A stretch of DNA of 64,000 nt from Bacillus aerolatus (lineage in GTDB: Bacteria > Bacillota > Bacilli > Bacillales > Domibacillaceae): NCBI RefSeq assembly GCF_009183655.1, contig NZ_WEIO01000002.1, positions 1-64,000 on the forward strand. Direction: 5' to 3'. The position numbers and the translations under genes were made by a program. The notes beneath the pieces are model-generated. The model was not told where the DNA came from. It was given only the letters and a program-made list of their open reading frames with translations, and did no database searches. This document shows positions 34,812 to 44,024 of this stretch, piece by piece; position 1 is the first letter of the stretch; the number at the start of each line of letters is the position of its first letter.

Positions 34812-35457
34812 AGAGAAAATGAAAGAATTGCTCCCGGTATATTTTATCATGGGCAGCCCAAACTGCTTAAAAACTCCTGAAGAGACGTTGGAAGAAGCCA
34901 TTGCGGGGGGCATCACGCTATTTCAGTTTCGTGAAAAAGGCCCTGGTGCTTTAACTGGAGCAGAAAAATTCCAGCTGGCTTCTGAACTGCAAGCGATTTG
35001 CCGCAAACACTCTATCCCGTTTCTCGTCAATGATGATGTGGAACTGGCTATTAACCTAGAGGCAGACGGTGTGCATGTAGGCCAGGATGATGAAACGCTA
35101 TCAGCCGTCCGTGAAAAACTGCCAGGGAAAATCGTTGGCGTCTCTGCTCATACGATGGAAGAAGCGAAAAGAGCGATCGCAGGAGGAGCCGATTATTTAG
35201 GCATCGGACCGGTGTTTCCTACTGCTACAAAAACGGATACGAAGGCAGTGCAAGGCACAAAGTTAATCGAAGAAATACGGGATGCATCCATGTCAGTGCC
35301 AATTGTTGGAATCGGCGGCATTGATGCCGACAATGCATCCAGTGTAGTGAACAACGGTGCAGACGGTGTGTCAGTTATCACTGCTATCAGTCATGCGCCC
35401 TCACCGATAAAGGCCGCTGCTGAACTAAAGCAGGCAATTGCTAGTGCCATAAAATAA
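34795..35457 (+). CDS. thiE: Thiamin phosphate synthase
   Basis: ThiE of 220 residues, joining HMP-PP and thiazole phosphate. [10 protein letters not shown] binds pyrophosphate; [42 protein letters not shown] and VGIGGI are all in place. ATG at 34795 lies inside thiD. A thiamin phosphate kinase (thiL) is not in the window. Confidence 0.95.
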   Translation: MRNISEEKMKELLPVYFIMGSPNCLKTPEETLEEAIAGGITLFQFREKGPGALTGAEKFQLASELQAICRKHSIPFLVNDDVELAINLEADGVHVGQDDETLSAVREKLPGKIVGVSAHTMEEAKRAIAGGADYLGIGPVFPTATKTDTKAVQGTKLIEEIRDASMSVPIVGIGGIDADNASSVVNNGADGVSVITAISHAPSPIKAAAELKQAIASAIK

Positions 35458-35467
35458 TATGCATAAA

Positions 35468-35500
35468 GAAGAGGAGAGCGATTTGCTCTCCTCTTTGTAT
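35468..35500. terminator. Bidirectional terminator between thiE and the DUF2071 gene
   Basis: AAGAGGAGAGC/GCTCTCCTCTT stem, followed by TGTATTT on the plus strand and TTTATGC on the minus strand. Confidence 0.8.
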
Positions 35501-36238
35501 TTAATGAACTTTTTGTAAAGGCCAAAAAAAAGCCTTCTTCACCTTTGAAAAATGAAGAACAGGTTCTTGCTGAAAATATTTACGTGAAAGAAAAGGAGCC
35601 ACTGTATTGTCATTAATGGATGCTTCTGCTTTTTGAAGCGCCCATTTCGTGTGATGAATATCTCCCCGGTACAGCTTATTCATTCTTTCGGTAAAAAGGC
35701 AATAGCGTTCCGCTGCCCAGTGACCGAACGTTCCGGGCTGTCCGAAATACGGTTGTGACGCAGGCCGGTACAAAACATCAAGCTCTTCCAGCCGTTCATC
35801 AGAAGAATACGTACTGTGAAAATGGAAACTTTTATTCACATGGAAGTCCGATTTTGCTTTGCGAAAAGGCACGGCATAAAGAACTTTGGCGCCGAAAACA
35901 GAGGGAAGATGATTTATATCAAGATTGAAAAAATAAACACCCGGCACTCCTTCGTGTAAAACATATGTCCGGACATTTAGTTGAAGAAACGAATGAAGAA
36001 AAGGAAGGAGCGGCAAGCCGCGGGCACGCATGCCGTCCACTTTAAATGTAACGATTCCAAGCCAGGCCGCTCCCCCGTACAAGTCAAGAGTCAACGAAGC
36101 AGGAAGAAAGCATCTTAAAGCTTCTGGATGAACAGGCCAGTGCATAAATAACACATTGGACCATGTTTGTGTCATGATCCAGGAAGAGTGGGGCAGCGGA
36201 ATGGGTCTATGTTTTAAGTGAAAGAATGCCTCGTGCAA
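35501..36238 (-). CDS. DUF2071 family protein, YqjF-like
   Basis: A 245-residue protein of the YqjF/DUF2071 family: an N-terminal NVLFMHWPVHPEALRCFLP and later YGGAAWLGIVTFKVDGMRARGLP, then NVRTYVLHEG. The fold is related to acetoacetate decarboxylase, but the function is unknown. Start is TTG at 36238 with AAAGGGGA seven bases ahead. Confidence 0.8.
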   Translation of the reverse strand: MHEAFFHLKHRPIPLPHSSWIMTQTWSNVLFMHWPVHPEALRCFLPASLTLDLYGGAAWLGIVTFKVDGMRARGLPLLPFLHSFLQLNVRTYVLHEGVPGVYFFNLDINHLPSVFGAKVLYAVPFRKAKSDFHVNKSFHFHSTYSSDERLEELDVLYRPASQPYFGQPGTFGHWAAERYCLFTERMNKLYRGDIHHTKWALQKAEASINDNTVAPFLSRKYFQQEPVLHFSKVKKAFFWPLQKVH

Positions 36239-36317
36239 AGTAATGTCCCCTTTCCAAAAAGGTTTATTTCATTATTACCTTTAGGTGTATCATTGAAACC
36301 ATCACTCCTTAGTTTGT

Positions 36318-36560
36318 TTACTGTTTATCTGTTTGATTTATTGAGTCGATTGATTGAAGAATATTCTTAAGAAGTTCTTCGGGAGAATTGCCGGTAATAT
36401 TTTGGCCGTTCACTAAAGCGTAAGGCTGGATGAGGCATTGTCCGCAATAATTTAAACAGCGATCTTCTAGCACGATGATACCCATTTCCTCCAACTGATC
36501 CTTCACATCGTCTAACTCATATTCAAAATTGCACGGACAAAATTTAGCGGTAATTTCCAT
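36318..36560 (-). CDS. DUF1450 family protein, YuzB-like
   Basis: An 80-residue cytoplasmic protein with Cys pairs (FCPCNFEY near the start; DRCLNYCGQC near 50) and the family tail PYALVNGQNITGNSPEELLKNI. Similar to Bacillus YuzB, of unknown function, which resembles thioredoxin-like [2Fe-2S] ferredoxins. ATG at 36560 after AGGGGAGA; the longer frame from 36593 lacks a site. Confidence 0.75.
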   Translation of the reverse strand: MEITAKFCPCNFEYELDDVKDQLEEMGIIVLEDRCLNYCGQCLIQPYALVNGQNITGNSPEELLKNILQSIDSINQTDKQ

Positions 36561-36650
36561 AGTGTCTCTCCCCTGCTTTTCGTTTTTTATCATTTTACTG
36601 CCGTCACTTTCTAATAAAATAAAAAGATTTCGCGAGAGTGGAAGAAAAAC

Positions 36651-36712
36651 GCGTTAACGCGGTAAATGACTTATTGATTACAGAATAACCGCGTCAATGT
36701 AAGCGCTTGCGT
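36651..36712 (+). promoter_or_regulatory. Candidate regulatory region of hppD (palindromes and cre-like site)
   Basis: GCGTTAACGC is a perfect palindrome at 36651-36660. ACGCGGT (36657-36663) pairs with ACCGCGT (36688-36694). ATGTAAGCGCTTGCGT at 36697-36712 differs from the cre consensus at one position (A to G). All lie within 150 bases of hppD. Confidence 0.45.
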
Positions 36713-36794
36713 GATTTTAAATGTTGTTCTAATATTTTAAATATTAACAATAATATATTAAGTGCATGAATTATTAAATTTAGGGGGCCTATAT

Positions 36795-37916
36795 ATGTCA
36801 AAAAACGTTCCCAGATCAAAAAGAGAAAAGAAAAAAGAGTTATTTCCGGTACAGAACATTCATCATTTAGAAATTTATGCGGGAAATGCGAAGCAGTCAG
36901 CTTACTTTTTTTCAAAAGCATTTGGTTTCAAAGTTGTTGCTTACCGCGGGCTGGAAACGGGTTGTCGTGACCGGGTTTCCTATGTTTTAGAACAAGGAGC
37001 GATTCGTTTAGTCATCACAGGCTCACTTGAAGCGCAGACAGATGTAGCGGAATTTATTAAACTGCATGGAGAAGGAGCAAAAGATATTGCACTAAAAGTT
37101 TCTGACATTGAAGAAACGTATAAAGGAGCGATTGAAAGAGGCGGAATCGGCATTCGTGAGACATGGGTGGAACAAGATGAGAATGGACAAGTGAAAAAAG
37201 CGATTCTCGGGACGTACGGCGACACACTTCATACATTGGTGGAAACCGTGGATTATAAAGGCTGTTTCCTGCCAGGCTATGAGCCGCATGACCATGTCAT
37301 TGCAGCGGAGCCAACTGGCTTGATCGGCATTGACCATATTGTCGGTAATGTAGAAAGAATGGATGAGTGGACTTCTTATTATGAAAAAGTATTCGGGTTT
37401 AAGGTATTAAAGCACTTTGATGACGATGATATTTCTACCGAATATTCTGCCCTGATGTCAAAAGTAATGATGAACGGAACAGGCCGCATCAAGTTTCCAA
37501 TTAACGAACCGGCGGAAGGAAAGCGAAAGTCTCAAATACAAGAATACTTGGACTTCTATAACGGACCAGGCGTCCAGCATATCGCCTTATTAACAAACGA
37601 TATCATTTCGACTATTACTGCTTTAAAGGCAAACGGAGTGGAATTTCTTCAAACACCCGGTACTTATTACGAAGAGCTCGCTGACCGTGTCGGCAAAATC
37701 GATGAAGATGTGAAGAAGCTTCAAGAGTTAAATATTTTAGTCGACAGGGACGATGAAGGCTACTTGCTCCAAATTTTTACGAAACCAATTGTCGACCGCC
37801 CAACGCTGTTTATTGAAATTATTCAGCGAAAAGGCGCACTTGGCTTTGGGGATGGAAATTTTAAAGCATTGTTTGAGTCGATTGAACGAGAACAGGAGCG
37901 CCGCGGGAATATTTAA
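36795..37916 (+). CDS. hppD: 4-hydroxyphenylpyruvate dioxygenase
   Basis: HPPD of 373 residues, turning 4-hydroxyphenylpyruvate into homogentisate. Two vicinal oxygen chelate domains: the N-terminal one from IHHLEIYAGNAKQSAYFF, the catalytic one with iron ligands in GIDHIVGNV, VQHIALLTNDI and LFIEIIQRKG (two His, one Glu). ATG at 36795 after AGGGGG. Directly followed by homogentisate dioxygenase. Confidence 0.95.
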   Translation: MSKNVPRSKREKKKELFPVQNIHHLEIYAGNAKQSAYFFSKAFGFKVVAYRGLETGCRDRVSYVLEQGAIRLVITGSLEAQTDVAEFIKLHGEGAKDIALKVSDIEETYKGAIERGGIGIRETWVEQDENGQVKKAILGTYGDTLHTLVETVDYKGCFLPGYEPHDHVIAAEPTGLIGIDHIVGNVERMDEWTSYYEKVFGFKVLKHFDDDDISTEYSALMSKVMMNGTGRIKFPINEPAEGKRKSQIQEYLDFYNGPGVQHIALLTNDIISTITALKANGVEFLQTPGTYYEELADRVGKIDEDVKKLQELNILVDRDDEGYLLQIFTKPIVDRPTLFIEIIQRKGALGFGDGNFKALFESIEREQERRGNI

Positions 37917-37965
37917 AAGGTTGTAAAGAATAAAGTCACGGCTGTTGAAAAGGAGGAGGATGTGG

Positions 37966-39126
37966 GTGCCGCATTACGTAAAGATGGGAAAAGTCCCTAA
38001 AAAACGCCATACGCAATTTCGCCAAAAAAATGGAGAATTGTATTACGAACAAGTGATGGGAACGAAAGGATTCTCGGGGATTCAATCCATTATTTATCAT
38101 GTTCACCCGCCGACACAGGTGAGAGAAGCGATAAAGTTGAAAGATATTCACTACGAATACGAAACAAAAGGCGCGTTGAAACATCGTCATTTCAGGACAT
38201 GGAACACAGAAGCAGGCGGCGATTTCCTTGAAGCCCGTAAAATATTCATGGCGAATAACGATGTAGCGATCGGCGTTGCCCGACCGATGAAGCAAATGCC
38301 GTACTTTTACCGGAACGGAGAAGGCGATGAAATGATTTTCGTGCACGAAGGAAAAGGTAAAATCGAAAGTATTTTCGGTGAGCTTTCTTTTCAGCCAGGT
38401 GATTATTTAGTAATTCCGATTGGGACGACGTATAGAGTCGTATTAGAATCTGATGAATCCCGCTTTTTAATCGTCGAGTCAAATTCAGCGATCGTGCCGC
38501 CAAAAAGGTATCGCAACGAATACGGGCAGCTGCTGGAGCATTCTCCTTACTGTGAGCGAGACTTGCGCACACCGGAAAAGCTGGAAACGAAGGACGAACA
38601 AGGAGAGTTTGAAGTAAGGGTACGGGCTCAAAGTATGCTCACTTCATATAAATACGACTTCCACCCGCTCGACGCCGTTGGCTGGGATGGGTATTTGTTC
38701 CCGTATGCATTCAGCATTCACGACTTTGAGCCAATCACCGGCCGGATTCATCAGCCGCCTCCGGTTCATCAAACGTTTGAAGCCCATAACTATGTTGTGT
38801 GTTCATTTGTACCGAGACTTTATGATTATCATCCGGATGCGATCCCAGCGCCATATGTGCACAGCAATGTCGAAAGTGACGAAGTGCTGTATTACACGGA
38901 TGGCGACTTTATGAGCCGCAGAGGAATTGAAAAAGGGTCCATTACTTTGCATCCGAGCGGACTGCCGCATGGACCGCATCCGGGCAAAGCAGAAGAAAGC
39001 ATCGGCAAAAAAGAAACGAGAGAGCTTGCCGTCATGATTGATACGTTCCGGCCGCTTTATATTGTAAAAGATGCCCATGATTATGAAGATGCTGACTATA
39101 TGTACAGCTGGCTTCCAAGGAAGTAA
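37966..39126 (+). CDS. hmgA: Homogentisate 1,2-dioxygenase
   Basis: A 386-residue ring-cleaving iron enzyme of the cupin fold, giving maleylacetoacetate. Typical start PHYVKMGKVPKKRHTQFR; the active-site region has VESDEVLYYTDGDFMSR and HPSGLPHGPHPG. GTG at 37966 is chosen from the spacing of AAGGAGGAGG; the ATG at 37960 is too close to that site. The later pathway enzymes (isomerase, fumarylacetoacetase) are not in the window. Confidence 0.93.
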   Translation: MPHYVKMGKVPKKRHTQFRQKNGELYYEQVMGTKGFSGIQSIIYHVHPPTQVREAIKLKDIHYEYETKGALKHRHFRTWNTEAGGDFLEARKIFMANNDVAIGVARPMKQMPYFYRNGEGDEMIFVHEGKGKIESIFGELSFQPGDYLVIPIGTTYRVVLESDESRFLIVESNSAIVPPKRYRNEYGQLLEHSPYCERDLRTPEKLETKDEQGEFEVRVRAQSMLTSYKYDFHPLDAVGWDGYLFPYAFSIHDFEPITGRIHQPPPVHQTFEAHNYVVCSFVPRLYDYHPDAIPAPYVHSNVESDEVLYYTDGDFMSRRGIEKGSITLHPSGLPHGPHPGKAEESIGKKETRELAVMIDTFRPLYIVKDAHDYEDADYMYSWLPRK

Positions 39127-39145
39127 AATGTTAAATAATTGAGCA

Positions 39146-39175
39146 GCTGCCGCTTTTAGGCGGCTTCTCTTTTCT
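39146..39175 (+). terminator. Terminator of hppD-hmgA
   Basis: GCCGC/GCGGC stem with loop TTTTAG, followed by TTCTCTTTTC. Confidence 0.65.
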
Positions 39176-39265
39176 TATAAAAGACTGAAAGCGGCTAATT
39201 TGATTAAGTTAGCTGTTTTTACTCATACTACATAATGTTTCAGCAATTTTAAAAGGGGGTGCACT

Positions 39266-40033
39266 ATGCTGACGGCAGAACAATTATCTAGGCTGCGATT
39301 ACAGCTGGAAAAGGATAAGAAAGCGCTGGAAGAGCGGCTGGAAGACAATCATCATTTTGATTTGGAAAGAGGCCATTACCACGAATCGATGGGCGAGCTG
39401 TCCAGCTACGATAATCATCCGGCTGATGAAGGAACAGCTTTATACGAAAGAGAGAAAGATATAGCTTTAAATGAACATGAAGAGTCCGAACTAGAAAGAG
39501 TTCATAAAGCACTTGCGGCCATTGAAAAAGGACAATACGGCAAATGCGAAACTTGCGGCAGGGAAATTCCGTTTGAACGGCTTGAAGCTCTTCCCGCCAC
39601 GACTTTTTGTATTGATCATACACCGAATAAAATAGTATCTCGTGACAGGCCGATCGAAGAAGAAGTGCTCATGCCGCCTTTTGGAAAATTTGACTTCGAC
39701 GACAGTCCTGATGAATCAGTCGTTTATGATGCAGAAGACGCCTGGCAGGAAGTAGCCAATTGGGGAACGTCGGAATCACCATCTGACTTTGTCGATCCTC
39801 CTGCACATTACAATGATATGTACGTGGAATCAGAAGAAAAAATTGGTTACGTAGAGGATTTCGAAAACTTTGTCGGAGTCGATATCGACGGAAGAAATGT
39901 CACTATCTACCCAAATGAACAACATGAACAATATGAAAATGAATTGGATGAAGAAGGAATAATGACATCTTTCGGTGATTTACCGGCATTTGAGCATGAT
40001 CCTTATGTAGATGAAGAGGAGGAGGAAAGGTGA
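39266..40033 (+). CDS. yteA: TraR/DksA-type zinc-finger protein, YteA-like
   Basis: A 255-residue protein: helical coiled N-terminal half (residues 1-85, HHFDLERGHYHESMGELSSY), then a DksA-type zinc finger (GKCETCG...TFCIDH) near 93-117, then a long acidic tail. Matches the YteA family of Bacillus, linked to sporulation. ATG after AAGGGGGTG. Two bases separate its stop from the next ribosome site. Confidence 0.85.
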   Translation: MLTAEQLSRLRLQLEKDKKALEERLEDNHHFDLERGHYHESMGELSSYDNHPADEGTALYEREKDIALNEHEESELERVHKALAAIEKGQYGKCETCGREIPFERLEALPATTFCIDHTPNKIVSRDRPIEEEVLMPPFGKFDFDDSPDESVVYDAEDAWQEVANWGTSESPSDFVDPPAHYNDMYVESEEKIGYVEDFENFVGVDIDGRNVTIYPNEQHEQYENELDEEGIMTSFGDLPAFEHDPYVDEEEEER

Positions 40034-40036
40034 AAA

Positions 40037-40201
40037 ATGGTTAATTTGGACTTTGAATCATTTAGAAAACAGCAGGCAAATCATAAAGCGGTGTACGCGG
40101 GCAGCACGAAAGAAAGGCCGGTTGTCGATGATAAAAGCGTGAACGGGCCGGAAGATGCTGATTCAGCGCCGGGAGCAACAGGGAGAAATATTCAAAAATA
40201 A
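40037..40201 (+). CDS. Small hydrophilic protein of 54 residues, unknown
   Basis: Follows yteA by three bases, with GGAGGAAAGGTG as a site. Sequence begins MVNLDFESFRKQQANHKAVY and is otherwise rich in Asp, Gly and Pro, so probably disordered. No family recognised. The tight spacing suggests cotranscription with yteA. Confidence 0.6.
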   Translation: MVNLDFESFRKQQANHKAVYAGSTKERPVVDDKSVNGPEDADSAPGATGRNIQK

Positions 40202-40313
40202 TGAATAGGGAGTCAGAGGAATCTCACCCTTCCAGTCAGTTCGCATATTCCACGTTTATACAAAGTAGAAATGGGTAAAATGTAAATACGTTAAGATGAA
40301 CCATTGGTTGGAA

Positions 40314-40343
40314 GCCATCCGCTCAAAAAAGGGTGGCTTTTTT
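40314..40343 (+). terminator. Terminator after the yteA unit
   Basis: GCCATCC/GGGTGGC stem followed by TTTTTTGG. Confidence 0.8.
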
Positions 40344-40433
40344 GGTGTTCGCAGATTCTAATTTTCCTCCAATCGTATATAATGAAAGAATCATAACTTG
40401 GACCGTTTTTTATGGTCGAGAAGGGGGAGTCTG

Positions 40434-41021
40434 ATGGACATCGAATCTATTTCCGTCGAAGACTTATACGAAACATTTGGCTATGCCGGTTTGCTGGTTT
40501 ACGGCTGGATTGGTTTTGCCGGTTTGCCGCTGCCAAATGAATTGATTGTTATGACAAATGGATATATGGCGAGCAGAGGCTTGTTTCAGCCTAGCTTGGC
40601 ATTTTTGTGTACGTACATTAGTATTGTTACAGTTCTCTACGTCAGCTTTACAGTGGGCCGCCTGATGTCTAACATTTATAGTCGTCCGCTGAAAAACAAG
40701 CAATTTCAGCAAAGCCAGGAAAAGTTATTAAAATATGGAAAAAAAGCGCTCGCTCTCAGTGTGTTTATTCCAGGATTCCGTTTATTAATCCCCTGTGCAG
40801 CGGGATACAGCCAGTTTAACTATTCTGATCTCGTTAAATATTCGCTGATCCCCAATTTCATCTGGACGTCTTTTTATTTTACGGCAGGGTTTTTCTTTTT
40901 TGAACGGCTGCAGCCGGAAGAATGGCAGGCCAGCTTCTTCATGATCGGTGCCGCTATTGTACTTTGTTTTCTTCTTTTTCGTCTTCTGTTTAAAAAAGTA
41001 AAAATGAGGCAATACGAATAA
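40434..41021 (+). CDS. DedA family membrane protein
   Basis: A 195-residue DedA/SNARE-associated-domain protein. The hallmark segments are FAGLPLPNELIVMTNGYMAS and FIPGFRLLIPCAAGYSQFN, the re-entrant parts with the conserved Arg. Members flip lipid carriers or phospholipids across the membrane; which lipid is not known here. ATG at 40434 after AAGGGGGAG. Confidence 0.82.
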   Translation: MDIESISVEDLYETFGYAGLLVYGWIGFAGLPLPNELIVMTNGYMASRGLFQPSLAFLCTYISIVTVLYVSFTVGRLMSNIYSRPLKNKQFQQSQEKLLKYGKKALALSVFIPGFRLLIPCAAGYSQFNYSDLVKYSLIPNFIWTSFYFTAGFFFFERLQPEEWQASFFMIGAAIVLCFLLFRLLFKKVKMRQYE

Positions 41022-41107
41022 ATGAAAGTAAGTTGTTTCATTTTTCAAAAAAAGATTGACGACTATGTTTTTTTCATATACTATTACGGTATCAATTTAA
41101 TAATGTA

Positions 41108-41222
41108 TTCTCTTATTTAGAGTGGTGGAGGGACTGGCCCGTTGAAACCCGGCAACCGTTTTTGCATTCGGCGAAAAAAGGTGCTAAATCCTGCAAACGA
41201 ACGTTTGAGAAATAAGAGAGGT
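41108..41222 (+). ncRNA. SAM-I (S-box) riboswitch 1
   Basis: P1 is TTCTCTTATTT/AAATAAGAGA. The core GAGGGACTGGCCC, GAAACCCGGCAACC and AAGGTGCTAAATCC segments are canonical. Lies ahead of metQ. Confidence 0.95.
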
Positions 41223-41244
41223 GCAGCTTTTATTTAGTATATAA

Positions 41245-41280
41245 AAGAGCCTCTCGATATTTCGAGGGGCTCTTGTTCTT
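41245..41280 (+). terminator. Terminator of S-box riboswitch 1
   Basis: AAGAGCCTCTCGA/TCGAGGGGCTCTT followed by GTTCTTATTTT. Confidence 0.8.
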
Positions 41281-41390
41281 ATTTTACGATAAGAAAATGC
41301 TGGAACGGAGGGAAAAAACGCAAGAAAAAAATGTACAGTAAAACCAACTTTATCTATTAGGTTAATTAAAATTAAGGAGAGGTGTTTCCC

Positions 41391-42212
41391 ATGAAGAAAT
41401 GGATTTTATCAATCGCTTTACTTGTCGTTATTAGTGCGCTTGCCGCCTGTGGGGGAAATGAAGAAAGCAAAGAAGAGAAATCAGACGGTAATAAAGACAA
41501 AGTTATTGTAGGTGTAACGGCTGGTCCTCATGAGCAAGTCATGGAAAAAGTAAAAGAACTGGCAGCAAAAGACGGTTTTGAAATTGAGCTGAAAATATTT
41601 AATGAGTATGTTATGCCAAATGTGGCACTTGATGAAGGGCAGCTCGATTTGAACAGCTTCCAGACAGAACCTTATCTCGAAGAATTCAAGAAAGATAGAA
41701 ATCTAGATATCACGAAAGTAGCGGACACGATTACTTTTCCGATGGGGATTTATTCAAACAAAGTAAAAGACATTAAGGAACTGAAAAAAGGCGCTAAACT
41801 CGGCTTGCCGAATGACCCTGTAAATGGGGGACGTGCTTTAATGCTATTTGAAGCAGCAGGTTTAATTAAGCTGCCTGAAGGCTTGAATGAAAAAGCGACC
41901 GTAAAAGATATCGAAGAAAATAAATTAAATATTGAATTTATTGAACTGGAAGCATCTCAAATTGCTCGTCAGCTTGATGAGCTTGATGCAGCGGCCATCA
42001 ATACGAATTTTGCCATTGAACACGGATTCGTTCCTGCAAAAGATTCTATTTATATTGAACCGAAAGACAGCCCGTGGGCGAACTTAATCGCTGTGCGTAC
42101 AGAAGATAAAGATGCTGAGTTTGTGAAAAAATTTGTTGGGTACTATCATTCAGATGAAGTAAAAAAGTTTATTGAAGAAGAATTTTCAGGTTCAGTAGTT
42201 CCATCCTGGTAA
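41391..42212 (+). CDS. metQ: Methionine ABC transporter substrate-binding lipoprotein
   Basis: MetQ of 273 residues. Lipobox LAAC with Cys20. NlpA-type core: VGVTAGPHEQVMEKVKE, LDLNSFQTEPYLEEF, GLPNDPVNGGRALMLFEAAG and AAINTNFAIEHGF. Binds methionine at the outer face of the membrane. First in metQ-metN-metP, behind the S-box. The order, with metQ first, differs from the common metNPQ. Confidence 0.94.
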   Translation: MKKWILSIALLVVISALAACGGNEESKEEKSDGNKDKVIVGVTAGPHEQVMEKVKELAAKDGFEIELKIFNEYVMPNVALDEGQLDLNSFQTEPYLEEFKKDRNLDITKVADTITFPMGIYSNKVKDIKELKKGAKLGLPNDPVNGGRALMLFEAAGLIKLPEGLNEKATVKDIEENKLNIEFIELEASQIARQLDELDAAAINTNFAIEHGFVPAKDSIYIEPKDSPWANLIAVRTEDKDAEFVKKFVGYYHSDEVKKFIEEEFSGSVVPSW

Positions 42213-42237
42213 AGACAGTTAAAGGGGAGGGTCACCA

Positions 42238-43278
42238 TTGATTCAACTAGAGAATGTGACAAAGGTGTTCAGCGGAAAAAAAGGAAGCATTCAGGCGCTT
42301 GATGACGTATCACTGCACGTAAAAAAAGGCGAAATTTTCGGTGTAATCGGCTACAGCGGAGCGGGGAAGAGTACGCTCATCCGCTGTGCCAACTTACTCG
42401 AACGCCCGACAACAGGAACAGTAAAAGTAAATGGAGTAGACTTGACCGCTTTGTCTCCCGGCAAGCTTAGAGAAGCACGTCAGAAAATTGGAATGATTTT
42501 TCAAGGATTTAATTTACTTAAAACGGCTACCGTTTATGATAATGTTGCTATTCCGTTAAAGCTGTCTGGTCTGAATAAACAGGAAGTGAAAGAACGAGTA
42601 GAGAAATATTTGGAGATTGTCGGTCTTGAGCAGAAACACCAGGCTTATCCGGGTGAACTTTCAGGAGGGCAAAAACAGCGGGTGGCGATTGCCCGGGCTC
42701 TTGCCCATGAACCGGAAGTACTGCTTTGTGATGAGGCGACGAGTGCGCTCGATCCTGATACGACGGAAGCAATTTTAGAGCTGTTATTAAAAATCAACCG
42801 CGATCTTGGTATTACTATTTTATTAATTACACATGAAATGAATGTTATCCAGCGTATTTGTGACCGCGTCGCTGTTATGGAACAAGGACAGGTCATTGAA
42901 CAGGGAACGGTCATGGAGCTGTTTACTACCCCTCAAAAAGCGACAACGAAGAAGTTCATTGGCAGTGTTTTTTCCCATAACATTCCGGAAAGCACGCTTA
43001 CCCATCTCCAGGGGAACGGCCGGATTGCACTCTTATCCTTTTTCGGCATTTCGTCGGGAGAACCTGCGCTGGCGCTTGTCAGCAAACATTTTAACGTCTT
43101 TCCAAATATTCTTTCCGGCTCGATCATTCAAATGAAGCAAGAGCCATACGGACAATTGCTCGTTCATTTGCGGGGGGATAAAGAAGAAGTGGAAAAAGCG
43201 ATTGAATTTTTGATCGAAAAAGGCGTTCAGGTGGAAGGAGAGGATCATTATGCCGTCAACATTCAGCGAGTTTCTTAA
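42238..43278 (+). CDS. metN: Methionine ABC transporter ATPase
   Basis: MetN of 346 residues. Walker A GYSGAGKST (38-46), signature LSGGQKQRVAIARA, Walker B VLLCDEATSALDP. The C-terminal 80-90 residues form the NIL domain that senses cytoplasmic methionine and inhibits transport. Start is TTG at 42238 after GGGGAGGG. Overlaps metP by 29 bases. Confidence 0.95.
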   Translation: MIQLENVTKVFSGKKGSIQALDDVSLHVKKGEIFGVIGYSGAGKSTLIRCANLLERPTTGTVKVNGVDLTALSPGKLREARQKIGMIFQGFNLLKTATVYDNVAIPLKLSGLNKQEVKERVEKYLEIVGLEQKHQAYPGELSGGQKQRVAIARALAHEPEVLLCDEATSALDPDTTEAILELLLKINRDLGITILLITHEMNVIQRICDRVAVMEQGQVIEQGTVMELFTTPQKATTKKFIGSVFSHNIPESTLTHLQGNGRIALLSFFGISSGEPALALVSKHFNVFPNILSGSIIQMKQEPYGQLLVHLRGDKEEVEKAIEFLIEKGVQVEGEDHYAVNIQRVS

Positions 43279-43924
43279 TAATTGGGGCGAAGATATTTGG
43301 GCAGCGACGATCGAAACATTTCAAATGGTCTCTATTGCTCTTCTCGTCTCTATTATTATTGGGCTGCCGCTCGGTATTCTCCTCGTCATGACAAGACCGG
43401 GTAAAGGAATGGAAAATAAGTTTGTCTACCAGCTGTTAAACATTTTTATTAACATTATCCGCTCGATTCCATTTATTATTTTATTGTTCTTTATTCTTCC
43501 TTTTACAAAATGGGTCGTCGGTACATCCATTGGTGTGAAAGGTGTGATCGTTCCACTCGTCGTTTATACGGCGCCTTACATTGCCCGGTTGATGGAATCG
43601 GCTATTTTAGAAGTGGATCGTGGCGTTGTGGAGGCATATGAAGCGATGGGAATTAAAACGAGGAATATCATTTGGCACGTTCTCCTTCGCGAATCCCGAA
43701 GCTCGATTATTCTTGGTCTAACTATTGCAACGATCGGACTGATCGGGGCAACAGCGATGGCTGGACTTGTGGGCGGCGGCGGTTTGGGCGACCTTGCCTA
43801 TCGCTTCGGTCACTTGAGATATGAAGCAGACGTCATGTATGTGACAGTCGCATTGTTGATCATACTTGTTCAAGGCTTGCAGTCACTTGGCAACGCAGCT
43901 GCTGCTAGGTTGAAGAAAGACTAA
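43250..43924 (+). CDS. metP: Methionine ABC transporter permease
   Basis: MetI/MetP-type permease of 224 residues with five hydrophobic helices. RSIPFIILLFFILPFTKWVVGTSIG and the coupling loop EAYEAMGIKTRNIIWHVLLRES are typical. ATG at 43250 lies inside metN, with GGAAGGAGAGG as site. I use metP, as in B. subtilis, to avoid confusion with the cystathionine synthase gene metI at 52225. Confidence 0.93.
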   Translation: MPSTFSEFLNNWGEDIWAATIETFQMVSIALLVSIIIGLPLGILLVMTRPGKGMENKFVYQLLNIFINIIRSIPFIILLFFILPFTKWVVGTSIGVKGVIVPLVVYTAPYIARLMESAILEVDRGVVEAYEAMGIKTRNIIWHVLLRESRSSIILGLTIATIGLIGATAMAGLVGGGGLGDLAYRFGHLRYEADVMYVTVALLIILVQGLQSLGNAAAARLKKD

Positions 43925-43950
43925 AACTCCGGCTCAGTCCGGAGTTTTTT
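43925..43950 (+). terminator. Terminator of metQNP
   Basis: AACTCCGG/CCGGAGTT followed by TTTTC. Confidence 0.88.
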
Positions 43951-44024
43951 CATGGTCCTGATGGAGAGTTACTGCAGCTTGTTGAGCGGCTGAGGGAAAA
44001 ATAAAAAATTAACAAATACCATTT

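Noticed and set aside
41108-41222. T-box leader for metQ
   Set aside because: The conserved segments are those of the S-box; no T-box sequence or tRNA-like specifier loop is present.
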